Source of the DNA: Oxalobacteraceae bacterium
GTDB lineage: Bacteria > Pseudomonadota > Gammaproteobacteria > Burkholderiales > Burkholderiaceae_D
Direction: 5' to 3'
Length of the DNA: 64,000 nucleotides
Assembly (NCBI GenBank): GCA_027490725.1
Contig: JAIXXN010000057.1
Location: forward strand, 204,166-268,165
Shown: in pieces, positions 1 to 8,058 of the stretch
How positions within the stretch are numbered: position 1 is the stretch's first letter
Layout of the letters: each line of letters begins with the position of its first letter
Notes under the pieces: model-generated
Databases searched by the model: none
What the model was told of the DNA's origin: nothing
The model's input: only the letters and a program-made list of their open reading frames with translations
Made by a program: the position numbers and the translations under genes

Positions 1-164
1 ACCACGGCATAGCCGGGGCTGTGATCGACCAGGATGCCACTGGCTTCATCGACATTCTCCGCCAGCAGTACCCGGTAGCCGCGCCGTTCGAAGGAGCGGC
101 TCAGGGTACGGGCGAACGCTGCATCATCCTCGACCAGCAGTAGTACACGTTCTTCACTCATCAT
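1..164 (-). CDS. regA: RegA/PrrA/RoxR-type response regulator, N-terminal part only
   Basis: Only the first 54 or so residues are inside the window; the gene continues past the left edge. The visible part is a receiver domain start: a hydrophobic strand (VLLLVEDD) with the acidic pair that binds the metal, then helix 1 and strand 2. The stretch ending SPGYAVV resembles the PAYAVVDLRL region of RegA/ActR regulators, just before the phospho-accepting Asp, which lies outside. Two ATG codons (164 and 161) are in frame; either overlaps the end of the sensor kinase gene, so the two are translationally coupled. RegA proteins activate or repress respiratory genes in response to redox state. The family call rests on the partner kinase and operon; the DNA-binding domain cannot be seen. 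Confidence 0.8.
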   Translation of the reverse strand, partial: MMSEERVLLLVEDDAAFARTLSRSFERRGYRVLLAENVDEASGILVDHSPGYAV

Positions 165-1524
165 CTTGTTGCTTATCCTGCATAGTCTGCTGATTCGATT
201 CGATTTCAATGGCCGACACCGGCAGCGACAAGCGCACCAGCGCACCGCCTTGCGGCAGATTCTGCGCCGTCACCACACCGCCAAGCGTGCGCGCCACATT
301 CACCACCAGAAACAGTCCGAGACCGCCGCCGGGGCGACCCTTACTGGAATTATAGGGCTTACCGAACTGCGCGAGTATCTGTGGCGGGAAGCCCGGGCCG
401 GCATCGCTTACCTGCAGCACCAGCATGCCCTGTTCGCAGCTCGCTTCCAGGCGCAGCCAGTGCGGCGACGCTTCCAGTGCATTATCGAGCACATTGCAGA
501 TCATCTGCTTCAGGGTGGAGTCGGAGACCACCGGCATATCGTTGCGGATCTGCTTATCAAACACGAATTGCACCACTGGTCGGCCATAGCGCCATTCGGC
601 CACGGTCTCGTCCAGGAAAGTATTCAGGGTGGTAGCGGCCGAGGACTCGCCGCGCGCTTCGCCGGCCGACAGCAGAATCCCGCTGACGATGCTCTTACAA
701 CGCTTAAGCTGGGTCTGCATCTCGGCGACATCGCCGAGCAGCTCGGGATTACTCTTGAATTCCGGCATGTGCTTCCAGTCGCCCAGAATCACGGCCAGCG
801 TGGCCAACGGCGTGCCCAGTTCGTGTGCGGCACCGGAGGCCAGCAAGCCCATGCGGATGATGTGTTCTTCTTCGGCAGCGCGCTGGCGCAGATCGGCCAG
901 TTTGGCGGTACTGACGCGCACATTATCCATAATGCGGGTAATGAAGATCACCAGCAGCGCCGCGTCGAGTACGAAGCACAGCAACATACCCTGCAGGTAC
1001 AGGCTGGAAATACCGCGCGCATGATCGAATGGCAAGGCCAGCGGTGGCGAAAACAGTGCCAGCCCGGCAATGCAGGCGCCGGTGACGGCGACAATAATCC
1101 AGGTCGACCAGCGCTCGAGCAGCACGGCGCTGAGGATCACCTGGAGTAAGTAGAGGAAAACGAAGGGATTGGTGGCGCCGCCACTCAGATACAACTGGGC
1201 CGTCAGGCTGGCAACATCCACCAGCAAGGCCAGCAGCAGTTCGCCATTCGAGACCACCTGATTTTCCTGCCAGCGCAAGGTGCTGGCAATATTAAAGGCG
1301 ATCAGGCAGGCCAGCACATTCAGCATCAGCGCCATCGGCAAGGCCACCTCGAACACCAGCGAGGCAATCGAGATGGTGGTGATCTGCCCCACTACAGCGA
1401 TCCAGCGCAACTGGATCAGCTGCTGCATATTCTGATGTCCGGCCGCGTGACTGATATTGCTGGCTGCCTGAGCGCCCTGCTCTGCTGCCTGCGCTGCTAC
1501 CTGCTCCGCCGTTTTACTCGCCAT
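154..1524 (-). CDS. regB: RegB/PrrB/RoxS-type redox sensor histidine kinase
   Basis: A 456-residue membrane sensor kinase. The N-terminal half carries about six hydrophobic segments. Residues 115-121 read GGATNPF, matching the GGxxNPF quinone-sensing motif of RegB. The H-box is AHELGTPLATL with His234, typical of RegB, and Cys276 in the KRCKSI segment matches the position of the redox-active Cys of RegB. ATPase motifs follow: N-box near 344-352, DAGPGF at 374-379 and GGGLGL at 399-404. An ATG at 1566 is also open, but the ATG at 1524 has an AGAAGG ribosome site just upstream and follows the SURF1 stop, so 1524 is preferred. It probably senses the quinone pool and controls the oxidase genes upstream. 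Confidence 0.9.
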   Translation of the reverse strand: MASKTAEQVAAQAAEQGAQAASNISHAAGHQNMQQLIQLRWIAVVGQITTISIASLVFEVALPMALMLNVLACLIAFNIASTLRWQENQVVSNGELLLALLVDVASLTAQLYLSGGATNPFVFLYLLQVILSAVLLERWSTWIIVAVTGACIAGLALFSPPLALPFDHARGISSLYLQGMLLCFVLDAALLVIFITRIMDNVRVSTAKLADLRQRAAEEEHIIRMGLLASGAAHELGTPLATLAVILGDWKHMPEFKSNPELLGDVAEMQTQLKRCKSIVSGILLSAGEARGESSAATTLNTFLDETVAEWRYGRPVVQFVFDKQIRNDMPVVSDSTLKQMICNVLDNALEASPHWLRLEASCEQGMLVLQVSDAGPGFPPQILAQFGKPYNSSKGRPGGGLGLFLVVNVARTLGGVVTAQNLPQGGALVRLSLPVSAIEIESNQQTMQDKQQDDE

Positions 1525-1534
1525 TGCCGCCTTC

Positions 1535-2398
1535 TCATGGGTTTGCTCTGTGCCAGCGCCGCGCATCGCGCGACATCCACCAGCTAATGCCAGCGACCAT
1601 TAGTGCCAGCCCGTACCATGTTAAAGCATAAACCAAATGATTGTTGGGGAAGGAAATTACCGTCAGTCCCGCCACCGGATGCTCGATCGAACTGCCAGCG
1701 CCATTGCCTTGCGATGGCAGCAAGGCTTCGGCGTCGCCACCACTCTGGCGCAAGGCTGGCGGCTGGCCATCTGGCGCATCGGCGTCGACGAAGAACGGCG
1801 CCACCTGCAACAGCCCCAGCGCATTACTCAGGGCTGCCACATCCCGTGCATACCAGCGTCCGCTGGCAGCATCATTCTGACGCAGGAAGGCACGCCCCGT
1901 CTCGCTTAGGCGCAGCAGCCCGGTGAGCTGCACGGCAGGACCGGCTGCGGCGGCAGTCCGGCAGGCGTCCGCCGAGGCCCGCGCTGGTGCTGGCAGTTGC
2001 TTGCCGGCCTGGGCCGTCACGAAGCCGCGATTCACCAGAATCGCCGTGCCATCGGCCTGGCAGAGTGGCGTCATCAGCCAGAAGCCACTGCCCAGCCCCG
2101 TTACGGCCTGCACCTTGGTGCTCAGTTCATACAGCAATACGCCATTCAGCACGACATGGCGGTACTCGTCGCTGGCAGCGCTGATCTGCGGCCAGTGCGA
2201 CGCGGGTGGTACAAAATCCGGCTCTGCATGCACGCGCTGCGTTACCCGTTCGATCAACGCCAGCTTCCACTGCAGGCGATAGACTTGCCAGGTTCCTAAT
2301 GCGAAAAAGCCTGCACAAAGCAGGCTTGCAATCGCTAGCAGTACGACACGCAAAGCCCGGGTGCGCGCTGGCAGCGCCGGGCTTTGCGAGTTCATCAT
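1535..2398 (-). CDS. SURF1 family oxidase assembly protein
   Basis: A 287-residue protein with the SURF1/Shy1 layout: one N-terminal membrane segment (about residues 14-35) followed by GTWQVYRLQWK, a periplasmic domain, and a second membrane segment near the C terminus (about 255-275). The mid-region with GFWLMTPL and ILVNRGFV is characteristic of the family. SURF1 proteins help insert or handle heme during assembly of heme-copper oxidases. It begins with ATGATG overlapping the cyoD stop by 4 bases and ends 10 bases before the preferred regB start, so it belongs to the cyo operon. Its place next to a bo3-type quinol oxidase suggests that enzyme as its client. Confidence 0.9.
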   Translation of the reverse strand: MMNSQSPALPARTRALRVVLLAIASLLCAGFFALGTWQVYRLQWKLALIERVTQRVHAEPDFVPPASHWPQISAASDEYRHVVLNGVLLYELSTKVQAVTGLGSGFWLMTPLCQADGTAILVNRGFVTAQAGKQLPAPARASADACRTAAAAGPAVQLTGLLRLSETGRAFLRQNDAASGRWYARDVAALSNALGLLQVAPFFVDADAPDGQPPALRQSGGDAEALLPSQGNGAGSSIEHPVAGLTVISFPNNHLVYALTWYGLALMVAGISWWMSRDARRWHRANP

Positions 2399-2802
2399 GG
2401 CATCTGGTGCATGGCGTCCTGCATCATGCCAGGCATCATGTTGTGGTTCAGGTGGAACATCACCCAGATCGAACCGCTCATCGCGATCACCACCATCATC
2501 ACCGTGAAGATCAGAGCCAGCATATTCCAGCCGCCTTCCGACTTCGAGTTCATGTGCAGGAAGTAGACCATGTGCACTACGATCTGCACCGCACCGAGCG
2601 CCAGCAGCACGAAAGCTGCGGTGCTGGAACTGGAGAAGACCTTGCCCATCACCAGCCAGAACGGAATTACCGTCAGAATCACTGCCAGTACGAAGCCGGT
2701 AGCATAGCTGCGCAGGCTGCCGTGGTCGTGGTGTTCATCATGGCCGTGGCCGTGGTCATCGTGGCCGTGGCCATGATCGTGTTCGTGGTTGTGATCGCTC
2801 AT
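2395..2802 (-). CDS. cyoD: Cytochrome o ubiquinol oxidase subunit IV (CyoD), His-rich N terminus
   Basis: A 135-residue small subunit of the bo3 quinol oxidase with three predicted membrane helices; YATGFVLAVILTVIPFW and VYFLHMNSKSEGGWNM are family signatures. The reading frame is open to 2883, but the ATG at 2802 overlaps the cyoC stop as ATGA and gives the normal CyoD length, so it is chosen. The first 28 residues contain 12 histidines alternating with Asp, Glu and Gly, a longer His tract than I recall in E. coli CyoD. This could bind metal such as copper, but that is inference. Subunit IV stabilises assembly and CuB binding in subunit I. Confidence 0.93.
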   Translation of the reverse strand: MSDHNHEHDHGHGHDDHGHGHDEHHDHGSLRSYATGFVLAVILTVIPFWLVMGKVFSSSSTAAFVLLALGAVQIVVHMVYFLHMNSKSEGGWNMLALIFTVMMVVIAMSGSIWVMFHLNHNMMPGMMQDAMHQMP

Positions 2803-3413
2803 GGCAGAACTCCCATCAGGTAGACAAAGGTAAATACGCCGATCCAGACCACGTCCAGGAAGTGCCAGAACATCGACAGGCACATCAGGCGACGCTTGTT
2901 TTCAGGCGTCAGACCGTGTTTTTTCAGCTGGAACATCAGCGTTACCAGCCAGACTATACCGAAGCTGACGTGCAGACCGTGGGTGCCGACCAGTGCGAAG
3001 AAGGCGGTCAGGAAACCACTACGCTGCGGACCAGCACCTTCGTGGATCAAGTGCAGGAACTCGTACATTTCCAGATAGATGAAGCCGCAACCGAGCAGGC
3101 CGGTAATGCCCAGCCAGATCATCACCAGACGCAGATTTTTCTTCTGCATTTCCAGCATGGCAAAGCCGTAGGTGATCGAAGAGATCAGCAGCAGCGAAGT
3201 ATTCAGCGCGACCAGTGGCAGGTCGAACAGTTCGGCGCCCGAAGGACCACCAGCGTAGTTACGGCCCAGTACAGCATAGGTCGCGAACAGGCAGGCGAAA
3301 ATCAGGCAATCGCTCATCAGGTACAACCAGAAGCCCAGCAGAGTGCCGTTCTCCGGATGGTGCTCGCGCACGAAGTAGCGCGAGCTCAGGTCGGTAGCAG
3401 TGGTATTAGACAT
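2799..3413 (-). CDS. cyoC: Cytochrome o ubiquinol oxidase subunit III (CyoC)
   Basis: A 204-residue heme-copper oxidase subunit III with five predicted membrane helices. FGFWLYLMSDCLIFACLFATYAVL near the N terminus and the region around ALVGTHGLHVSFGIVW and HFLDVVWIGVF are typical of CyoC. It carries no redox centres; subunit III stabilises the catalytic core. The start overlaps the last 8 bases of cyoB, and the stop overlaps cyoD by 4 bases, showing tight translational coupling in the order cyoB-cyoC-cyoD. Confidence 0.95.
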   Translation of the reverse strand: MSNTTATDLSSRYFVREHHPENGTLLGFWLYLMSDCLIFACLFATYAVLGRNYAGGPSGAELFDLPLVALNTSLLLISSITYGFAMLEMQKKNLRLVMIWLGITGLLGCGFIYLEMYEFLHLIHEGAGPQRSGFLTAFFALVGTHGLHVSFGIVWLVTLMFQLKKHGLTPENKRRLMCLSMFWHFLDVVWIGVFTFVYLMGVLP

Positions 3414-5409
3414 GGCTTTCCAGCAAACGAGTGCGAGCTTCTTCCGTGCGGGTCACTTCGGCCGCAGGGATGTAGTAATCGCGTTTGTAATTAAAGGTGT
3501 GAACAATGATCGCAACCATCAGCACCACGAACATCACGACGGCAGGCAGCCACATTTGCCAGATCAGGCAGAAGCCGACCACGAAGCTCAGTGCCGAGAT
3601 GATGAAGCCGGCGCCGGTATTCTTCGGCATGTGGATCGCTAGGAAGTCTTTCAATGGACGGGTGTAGCCGTTCTTCTTCATGTCGGCCCAGCTGTCGTTG
3701 TCATGCACGCGCGGGGTGAAGGCGAAGTTGTAGTCTGGCGGTGGCGACGAAGTCGACCATTCCAGGGTACGACCGTCCCATGGGTCACCCGTGAAGTCGC
3801 GCAGTTGTTCGCGACGCAGGAAGCTGACCACGAACTGGATCAGCATGGCAGCCACACCGACCGCGATCAGGGCAGCACCGGCAGCGGCGATGATGAACCA
3901 TATGCGCAGCGACGGATCTTCAAAGTGGCTCATACGACGGGTCACACCCATCAGGCCCAGCACGTACAGCGGCATGAAGGCCAGATAGAAGCCCGGTACC
4001 CAGCACCAGAACGATACTTTGCCCCAGAACTCATCAAGCTTGTAGCCGAAGGCTTTCGGATACCAGAAGTTGATACCAGCGAACAGACCGAACAGCACGC
4101 CACCGATAATCACGTTGTGGAAGTGGGCAATCAGGAACAGCGAGTTGTGCAGCACGAAGTCTGCTGGTGGCACGGCCAGCAGCACGCCGGTCATACCGCC
4201 GATCACGAAGGTGACCATGAAAGCAACGGTCCACATCATCGGCAGTTCGTAACGGATACGGCCGTGGTACATGGTGAACAGCCAGTTGAAGATCTTGGCC
4301 CCGGTCGGGATCGAGATAATCATGGTGGTAATGCCGAAGAAGGAGTTAACGCTGGCCCCGGAACCCATGGTGAAGAAGTGGTGCAGCCATACCAGATACG
4401 ACAGGATGGTAATCACGACCGTCGCATAGACCATCGAGGTGTAGCCGAACAGACGCTTGCTGCAGAAAGTGGATACCACTTCCGAGAAGATACCGAATAC
4501 TGGCAGCACCAGAATGTAGACTTCGGGGTGACCCCAGATCCAGATCAGGTTCACATACATCATGGCGTTGCCGCCGAAGTCGTTGGTGAAGAAGTTGGTA
4601 CCGAAGGTGCGGTCGATCGACAGCATGGCCAGCACCGCGGTCAGTACCGGGAAGGCAGCAACGATCAGCACGTTGGTGCACAGTGCGGTCCAGGTGAATA
4701 CCGGCATTTTCATCATGGTCATGCCTGGCGCACGCATCTTGACGATGGTGACGATCAGGTTGACGCCGGACAGCAGTGTCCCGACCCCGGCAATCTGCAA
4801 GGACCATATGTAGTAATCGACACCGACGTCCGGACTCGCCAGAATACCCGACAGCGGCGGATAGGCCAGCCAGCCGGTACGGGCGAATTCACCCACGAAC
4901 AGGGAAGCCATGGTCAGCATACCGCCGAACACCGACATCCAGAACGAGAAGTTATTCAGGAACGGGAAGGCCACGTCGCGCGCACCGATTTGCAGCGGCA
5001 CTACATAGTTCATGAAGCCCGTTACCAGCGGCATCGCTACGAAGAAAATCATGATCACGCCGTGGGCAGTGAACACTTGATCGTAGTGGTGCGGCGGCAG
5101 GAAGCCGGCGTTGTCGCCGAACGACAGCACTTGCTGGGCACGCATCATGATGGCGTCGGCAAAGCCGCGCAGCAGCATGATCAGACCGAAGATCATGTAC
5201 ATGATACCGATCTTCTTGTGGTCGATGGAGGTAATCCAGTCGCGCCACAGCGGGCCCCACAGTTTGAATTTGGTGATCAGGCCGAGCACAACCAGCGTGC
5301 CCAGCGCCACCATTGCAAAGGTGCCGATCAGGATAGGCTCATGGAACGGAATTGCTTCCCAGCTTAGCCGGCCCAAGATCAGCTTGGTAAGAGTCATTTC
5401 TTCTTGCAT
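3406..5409 (-). CDS. cyoB: Cytochrome o ubiquinol oxidase subunit I (CyoB)
   Basis: The 667-residue catalytic subunit of a proton-pumping bo3-type quinol oxidase, close to the E. coli length. Visible active-site motifs are WGHPEVYILVLP (CuB His and the cross-linked Tyr), LHHFFTMG (two more CuB His) and LIAHFHNVIIGG (heme o3 and heme b ligands). It has about 15 membrane helices. The frame is open to 5439, but the ATG at 5409 lies two bases after the cyoA stop with a purine-rich AAGAAGAAC site before it. The enzyme oxidises ubiquinol, reduces oxygen to water and pumps protons at the cytoplasmic membrane. Confidence 0.97.
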   Translation of the reverse strand: MQEEMTLTKLILGRLSWEAIPFHEPILIGTFAMVALGTLVVLGLITKFKLWGPLWRDWITSIDHKKIGIMYMIFGLIMLLRGFADAIMMRAQQVLSFGDNAGFLPPHHYDQVFTAHGVIMIFFVAMPLVTGFMNYVVPLQIGARDVAFPFLNNFSFWMSVFGGMLTMASLFVGEFARTGWLAYPPLSGILASPDVGVDYYIWSLQIAGVGTLLSGVNLIVTIVKMRAPGMTMMKMPVFTWTALCTNVLIVAAFPVLTAVLAMLSIDRTFGTNFFTNDFGGNAMMYVNLIWIWGHPEVYILVLPVFGIFSEVVSTFCSKRLFGYTSMVYATVVITILSYLVWLHHFFTMGSGASVNSFFGITTMIISIPTGAKIFNWLFTMYHGRIRYELPMMWTVAFMVTFVIGGMTGVLLAVPPADFVLHNSLFLIAHFHNVIIGGVLFGLFAGINFWYPKAFGYKLDEFWGKVSFWCWVPGFYLAFMPLYVLGLMGVTRRMSHFEDPSLRIWFIIAAAGAALIAVGVAAMLIQFVVSFLRREQLRDFTGDPWDGRTLEWSTSSPPPDYNFAFTPRVHDNDSWADMKKNGYTRPLKDFLAIHMPKNTGAGFIISALSFVVGFCLIWQMWLPAVVMFVVLMVAIIVHTFNYKRDYYIPAAEVTRTEEARTRLLESHV

Positions 5410-5411
5410 GG

Positions 5412-6425
5412 TCAGTTCTTCTTGGTTGGGGTGATGCAAACTTCATCGATGCTGGCCTGGGCGATGCGGCGGGCGCTGCGTTCTGCGGCCAGCGAGACGC
5501 TGGTAGCAGCACGGGTAGCTCGGGCTTCATCTTCCGCCACCATTTCGCGGATGCAGGTAGCGTTGCGGTCAACACAGCGGTTCACAATAGCGTCGTACAG
5601 ATCGGCATCGACTTTGCTGAAGCGGTGCACAGGCTCGCGCTCGCTTGGCTTGGCCAGTTCGGTGTAGACGGCGCGGTCCAGGGTGTCCGGCTCGGCACGG
5701 GTGTTGTCCACCCATTTGTCGAAGTCGGCTTGCGAAGTGCCGTAGAACTTGAAGCGCATGTGCGAGAAGCCGGCACCGCTGTAGTTGGCGGAGAAACCGT
5801 CATACACACCGGCCTTGTTGATCACGGCATTCAGCGTGGTTTCCATGCCCGGCATGGCGTAGATCTGGCCGGCCAGTGCCGGGATGTAGAAGGAATTCAT
5901 CACGTCCGAGGCGGTGATCTTGAAGCGCACGGGGACATCCACCGGAGCGTACAGCTCGTTGATGGTGGCAACGCCCTGTTCCGGGTAGATGAACAGCCAT
6001 TTCCAGTCCAGCGCGACCACTTGTACTTCCAGCGGCTTGACGCTGGCGGCCAGCGGACGCTCGGCGTCAATGCGCGACAGTGGACGATACGGGTCGAGCA
6101 AGTGGGTGCTAATCCAGGTCAGCAGGCCCAACGCGATGATAATCAGCAACGGAGCGCCCCAGATCACCAGTTCCAGACGGGTCGAGTGATCCCAATCCGG
6201 CTCGTATTTGGCGGCGGTGTTGTTTTTGCGGTAACGCCATGCGAACAATAAAGTCAGTACGATGACGGGTACGATAATCAGCAACATCAATGCAGTAGAC
6301 ACCAAGATCAGGTGGCTTTGTTGCTGGGCGATATCTCCGGACGGGTTCATGACGACTGTATTGCATCCAGCAAGCGCAATAAGTGCGGCAACGAACAGCC
6401 CGCGTTGGGCGAGTTTATGTATCAT
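5412..6425 (-). CDS. cyoA: Cytochrome o ubiquinol oxidase subunit II (CyoA)
   Basis: A 337-residue subunit II. It starts with a lipoprotein signal peptide whose lipobox LAGC places the acylated Cys at residue 21. Two membrane helices follow, then a cupredoxin-fold periplasmic domain with VALDWKWLFIYPEQGVA and the FYIPALAGQIYAMPGM region. The CuA-binding cysteines of cytochrome c oxidases are absent, so this is a quinol rather than cytochrome c oxidase. The frame is open further upstream to 6683, but that extension has no family similarity; the ATG at 6425 gives the canonical signal peptide. It is the first gene of the minus-strand operon. Confidence 0.95.
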   Translation of the reverse strand: MIHKLAQRGLFVAALIALAGCNTVVMNPSGDIAQQQSHLILVSTALMLLIIVPVIVLTLLFAWRYRKNNTAAKYEPDWDHSTRLELVIWGAPLLIIIALGLLTWISTHLLDPYRPLSRIDAERPLAASVKPLEVQVVALDWKWLFIYPEQGVATINELYAPVDVPVRFKITASDVMNSFYIPALAGQIYAMPGMETTLNAVINKAGVYDGFSANYSGAGFSHMRFKFYGTSQADFDKWVDNTRAEPDTLDRAVYTELAKPSEREPVHRFSKVDADLYDAIVNRCVDRNATCIREMVAEDEARATRAATSVSLAAERSARRIAQASIDEVCITPTKKN

Positions 6426-6584
6426 GCGATAAAAGTGCTGTACAGAGTGAGAGGATCGTGCCACTGTACATGCAACGCCCCTCCATGGGCATTGGACACT
6501 TTGTCCTACCCCAGTGCCTATGGCGTAGCGTTGATTAGTACAAAAATAGCACTTAGAAAATATACAACTAGTGAGACGAAGATT
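6426..6584. promoter_or_regulatory. Divergent promoter region between cyoA and an MFS gene
   Basis: This 159-base gap separates two divergent start codons, so it must hold promoters for both directions. An A+T-rich stretch (about 6535-6580) lies just upstream of the plus-strand gene. I found no palindrome convincing enough to name as a RegA, Fnr or other binding site. Confidence 0.5.
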
Positions 6585-7937
6585 ATGGCCAACGTGAATG
6601 CACATCATGGGGGCAGCATGGCTGCCGATTTTCCATCCCACCCCAATGCCGACGACGCTCGGCGCCTGAATACTGACGACCACGCCATCTCGCCCGGTGA
6701 AATCGCAGTCGGCGTCGTGATCGGTCGCGCTTCCGAGTATTTCGACTTCTTTGTCTACGCGATTGCCTCGGTACTGGTGTTCCCGTCCATGCTATTCCCT
6801 TTCGATGGGAGACTGGAAGGAACTTTATACGCATTCACTATATTTTCTTTTGCGTTCATTGCAAGGCCTATCGGCACCGTTATTTCGATGGCCATCCAGC
6901 GTCGGTACGGCCGCGAGGTGAAACTGACCATCGCCCTGCTTCTGCTGGGCTCCACCACGGCCGGTATTGCCTTCCTGCCAACTTATGCTGATTTCGGTTT
7001 CAATGCAGTGCTGATTCTGTCCGCCCTGCGGGTGGGCCAGGGACTGGCACTGGGCGGCTCGTGGGATGGTCTGCCATCGCTGCTGGCCCTGAATGCTCCC
7101 GAAGAAAAGCGCGGCTGGTATGCCATGCTGGGGCAACTGGGGGCGCCGGTCGGCTTCTTCCTGGCTGCGGGCCTGTTCTGGTATCTGCTGAGCAATCTGA
7201 ACGATCTGGACTTCTCGACCTGGGGCTGGCGTTATCCCTTCTATGTAGCGTTCGCGATCAACGTGGTGGCACTGTTTGCCCGTCTGCGTCTGATTTCCAC
7301 CAATGAATACACCCACCTGCTGGAAGAACGCGAACTGCAACCGACCAGCGTGGTTGAAATGGCAAGTTCGCAAGGTCGTAATCTGATCATCGGTGCGCTC
7401 GCTGCACTGGCCAGTTACGCCCTGTTCCATCTGGTGACGGTATTCCCGCTGTCGTGGATCACCATCTACTCGCCGCGCCCGATGACCGATTTCCTCGCCA
7501 CCCAGATGGTGGGTGTGGTCCTGATGGCGATCGGCGTAGTCGCTTCCGGCCTGATCGCTGACCGGATCGGCCGGCGCCGCACGCTGGGTACGCTGGCGTC
7601 GCTGATTGCCGTATTCAGTGTGTTCGTACCGATGATGCTCGATGGTGGTGTTGCAGGTCAGAACACCTTCATCATGCTGGGCTTTGCGCTGCTGGGACTG
7701 TCGTACGGACAGGCAGCCGGTGCCGTGACGGCCAACTTCCCGTCGCAATACCGCTACACGGGCGCCGCCATGACCTCCGATCTGGCATGGCTGGTAGGTG
7801 CAGGTTTCGCGCCGCTGGTTGCACTCGGCGTCGCATCGCAGTTCGGACTAGCCTACGTCGGCCTGTACCTGCTGTCCGGCGCAGTCTGCTCCCTGGCCGC
7901 ACTGAGCCTGAACCGCGCACTCGACATCCGTAACTGA
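6585..7937 (+). CDS. MFS transporter, metabolite:proton symporter-like
   Basis: A 450-residue transporter with about 12 membrane helices. EYFDFFVYAIASVLVFPSMLFP in helix 1, the RRYGREVKL loop between helices 2 and 3, and the ADRIGRRRTLG loop in the second half are typical of the MHS (metabolite:H+ symporter) branch of the major facilitator superfamily. A longer frame opens at 6312, but the N-terminal extension lies over cyoA; the ATG at 6585 gives the usual length. It diverges from the cyo operon. E. coli also has an MFS gene (ampG) next to cyo, though on the same strand; whether this one has a role linked to respiration is unknown. Substrate cannot be told. Confidence 0.85.
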   Translation: MANVNAHHGGSMAADFPSHPNADDARRLNTDDHAISPGEIAVGVVIGRASEYFDFFVYAIASVLVFPSMLFPFDGRLEGTLYAFTIFSFAFIARPIGTVISMAIQRRYGREVKLTIALLLLGSTTAGIAFLPTYADFGFNAVLILSALRVGQGLALGGSWDGLPSLLALNAPEEKRGWYAMLGQLGAPVGFFLAAGLFWYLLSNLNDLDFSTWGWRYPFYVAFAINVVALFARLRLISTNEYTHLLEERELQPTSVVEMASSQGRNLIIGALAALASYALFHLVTVFPLSWITIYSPRPMTDFLATQMVGVVLMAIGVVASGLIADRIGRRRTLGTLASLIAVFSVFVPMMLDGGVAGQNTFIMLGFALLGLSYGQAAGAVTANFPSQYRYTGAAMTSDLAWLVGAGFAPLVALGVASQFGLAYVGLYLLSGAVCSLAALSLNRALDIRN

Positions 7938-7943
7938 TTACCC

Positions 7944-7986
7944 GGGGTCAGATCCGACATCCGGACACGGACTCGGCTCTGACCCC
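7944..7986. repeat. Long inverted repeat, REP-like or terminator
   Basis: GGGGTCAGATCCGA (7944-7957) is complementary to TCGGCTCTGACCCC (7973-7986) with one mismatch, giving a 14-bp stem. It sits just after the MFS stop codon and before panE. No T-run follows, so a simple intrinsic terminator is not certain; GGGGTCAGA-type palindromes are also common as dispersed repeats in betaproteobacteria (from memory). Confidence 0.7.
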
Positions 7987-8058
7987 GCCTAAACTGCCCT
8001 ACTTCTGGCTGCGCAAACATGGCAAAATAGCCATCTTTTCAGATAGTCGGAGATTCCC

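Noticed and set aside
3703..5367. Long plus-strand open frame of 554 codons opposite cyoB
   Set aside because: It is antisense to a clearly identified oxidase subunit I, and its composition (many His, Gln, Asp, Glu) is what an antisense frame of a membrane protein gives.
6426..6683. N-terminal extension of cyoA to 6683
   Set aside because: The lipoprotein signal peptide starts at 6425; the extension has no family similarity and crosses the divergent promoter region.
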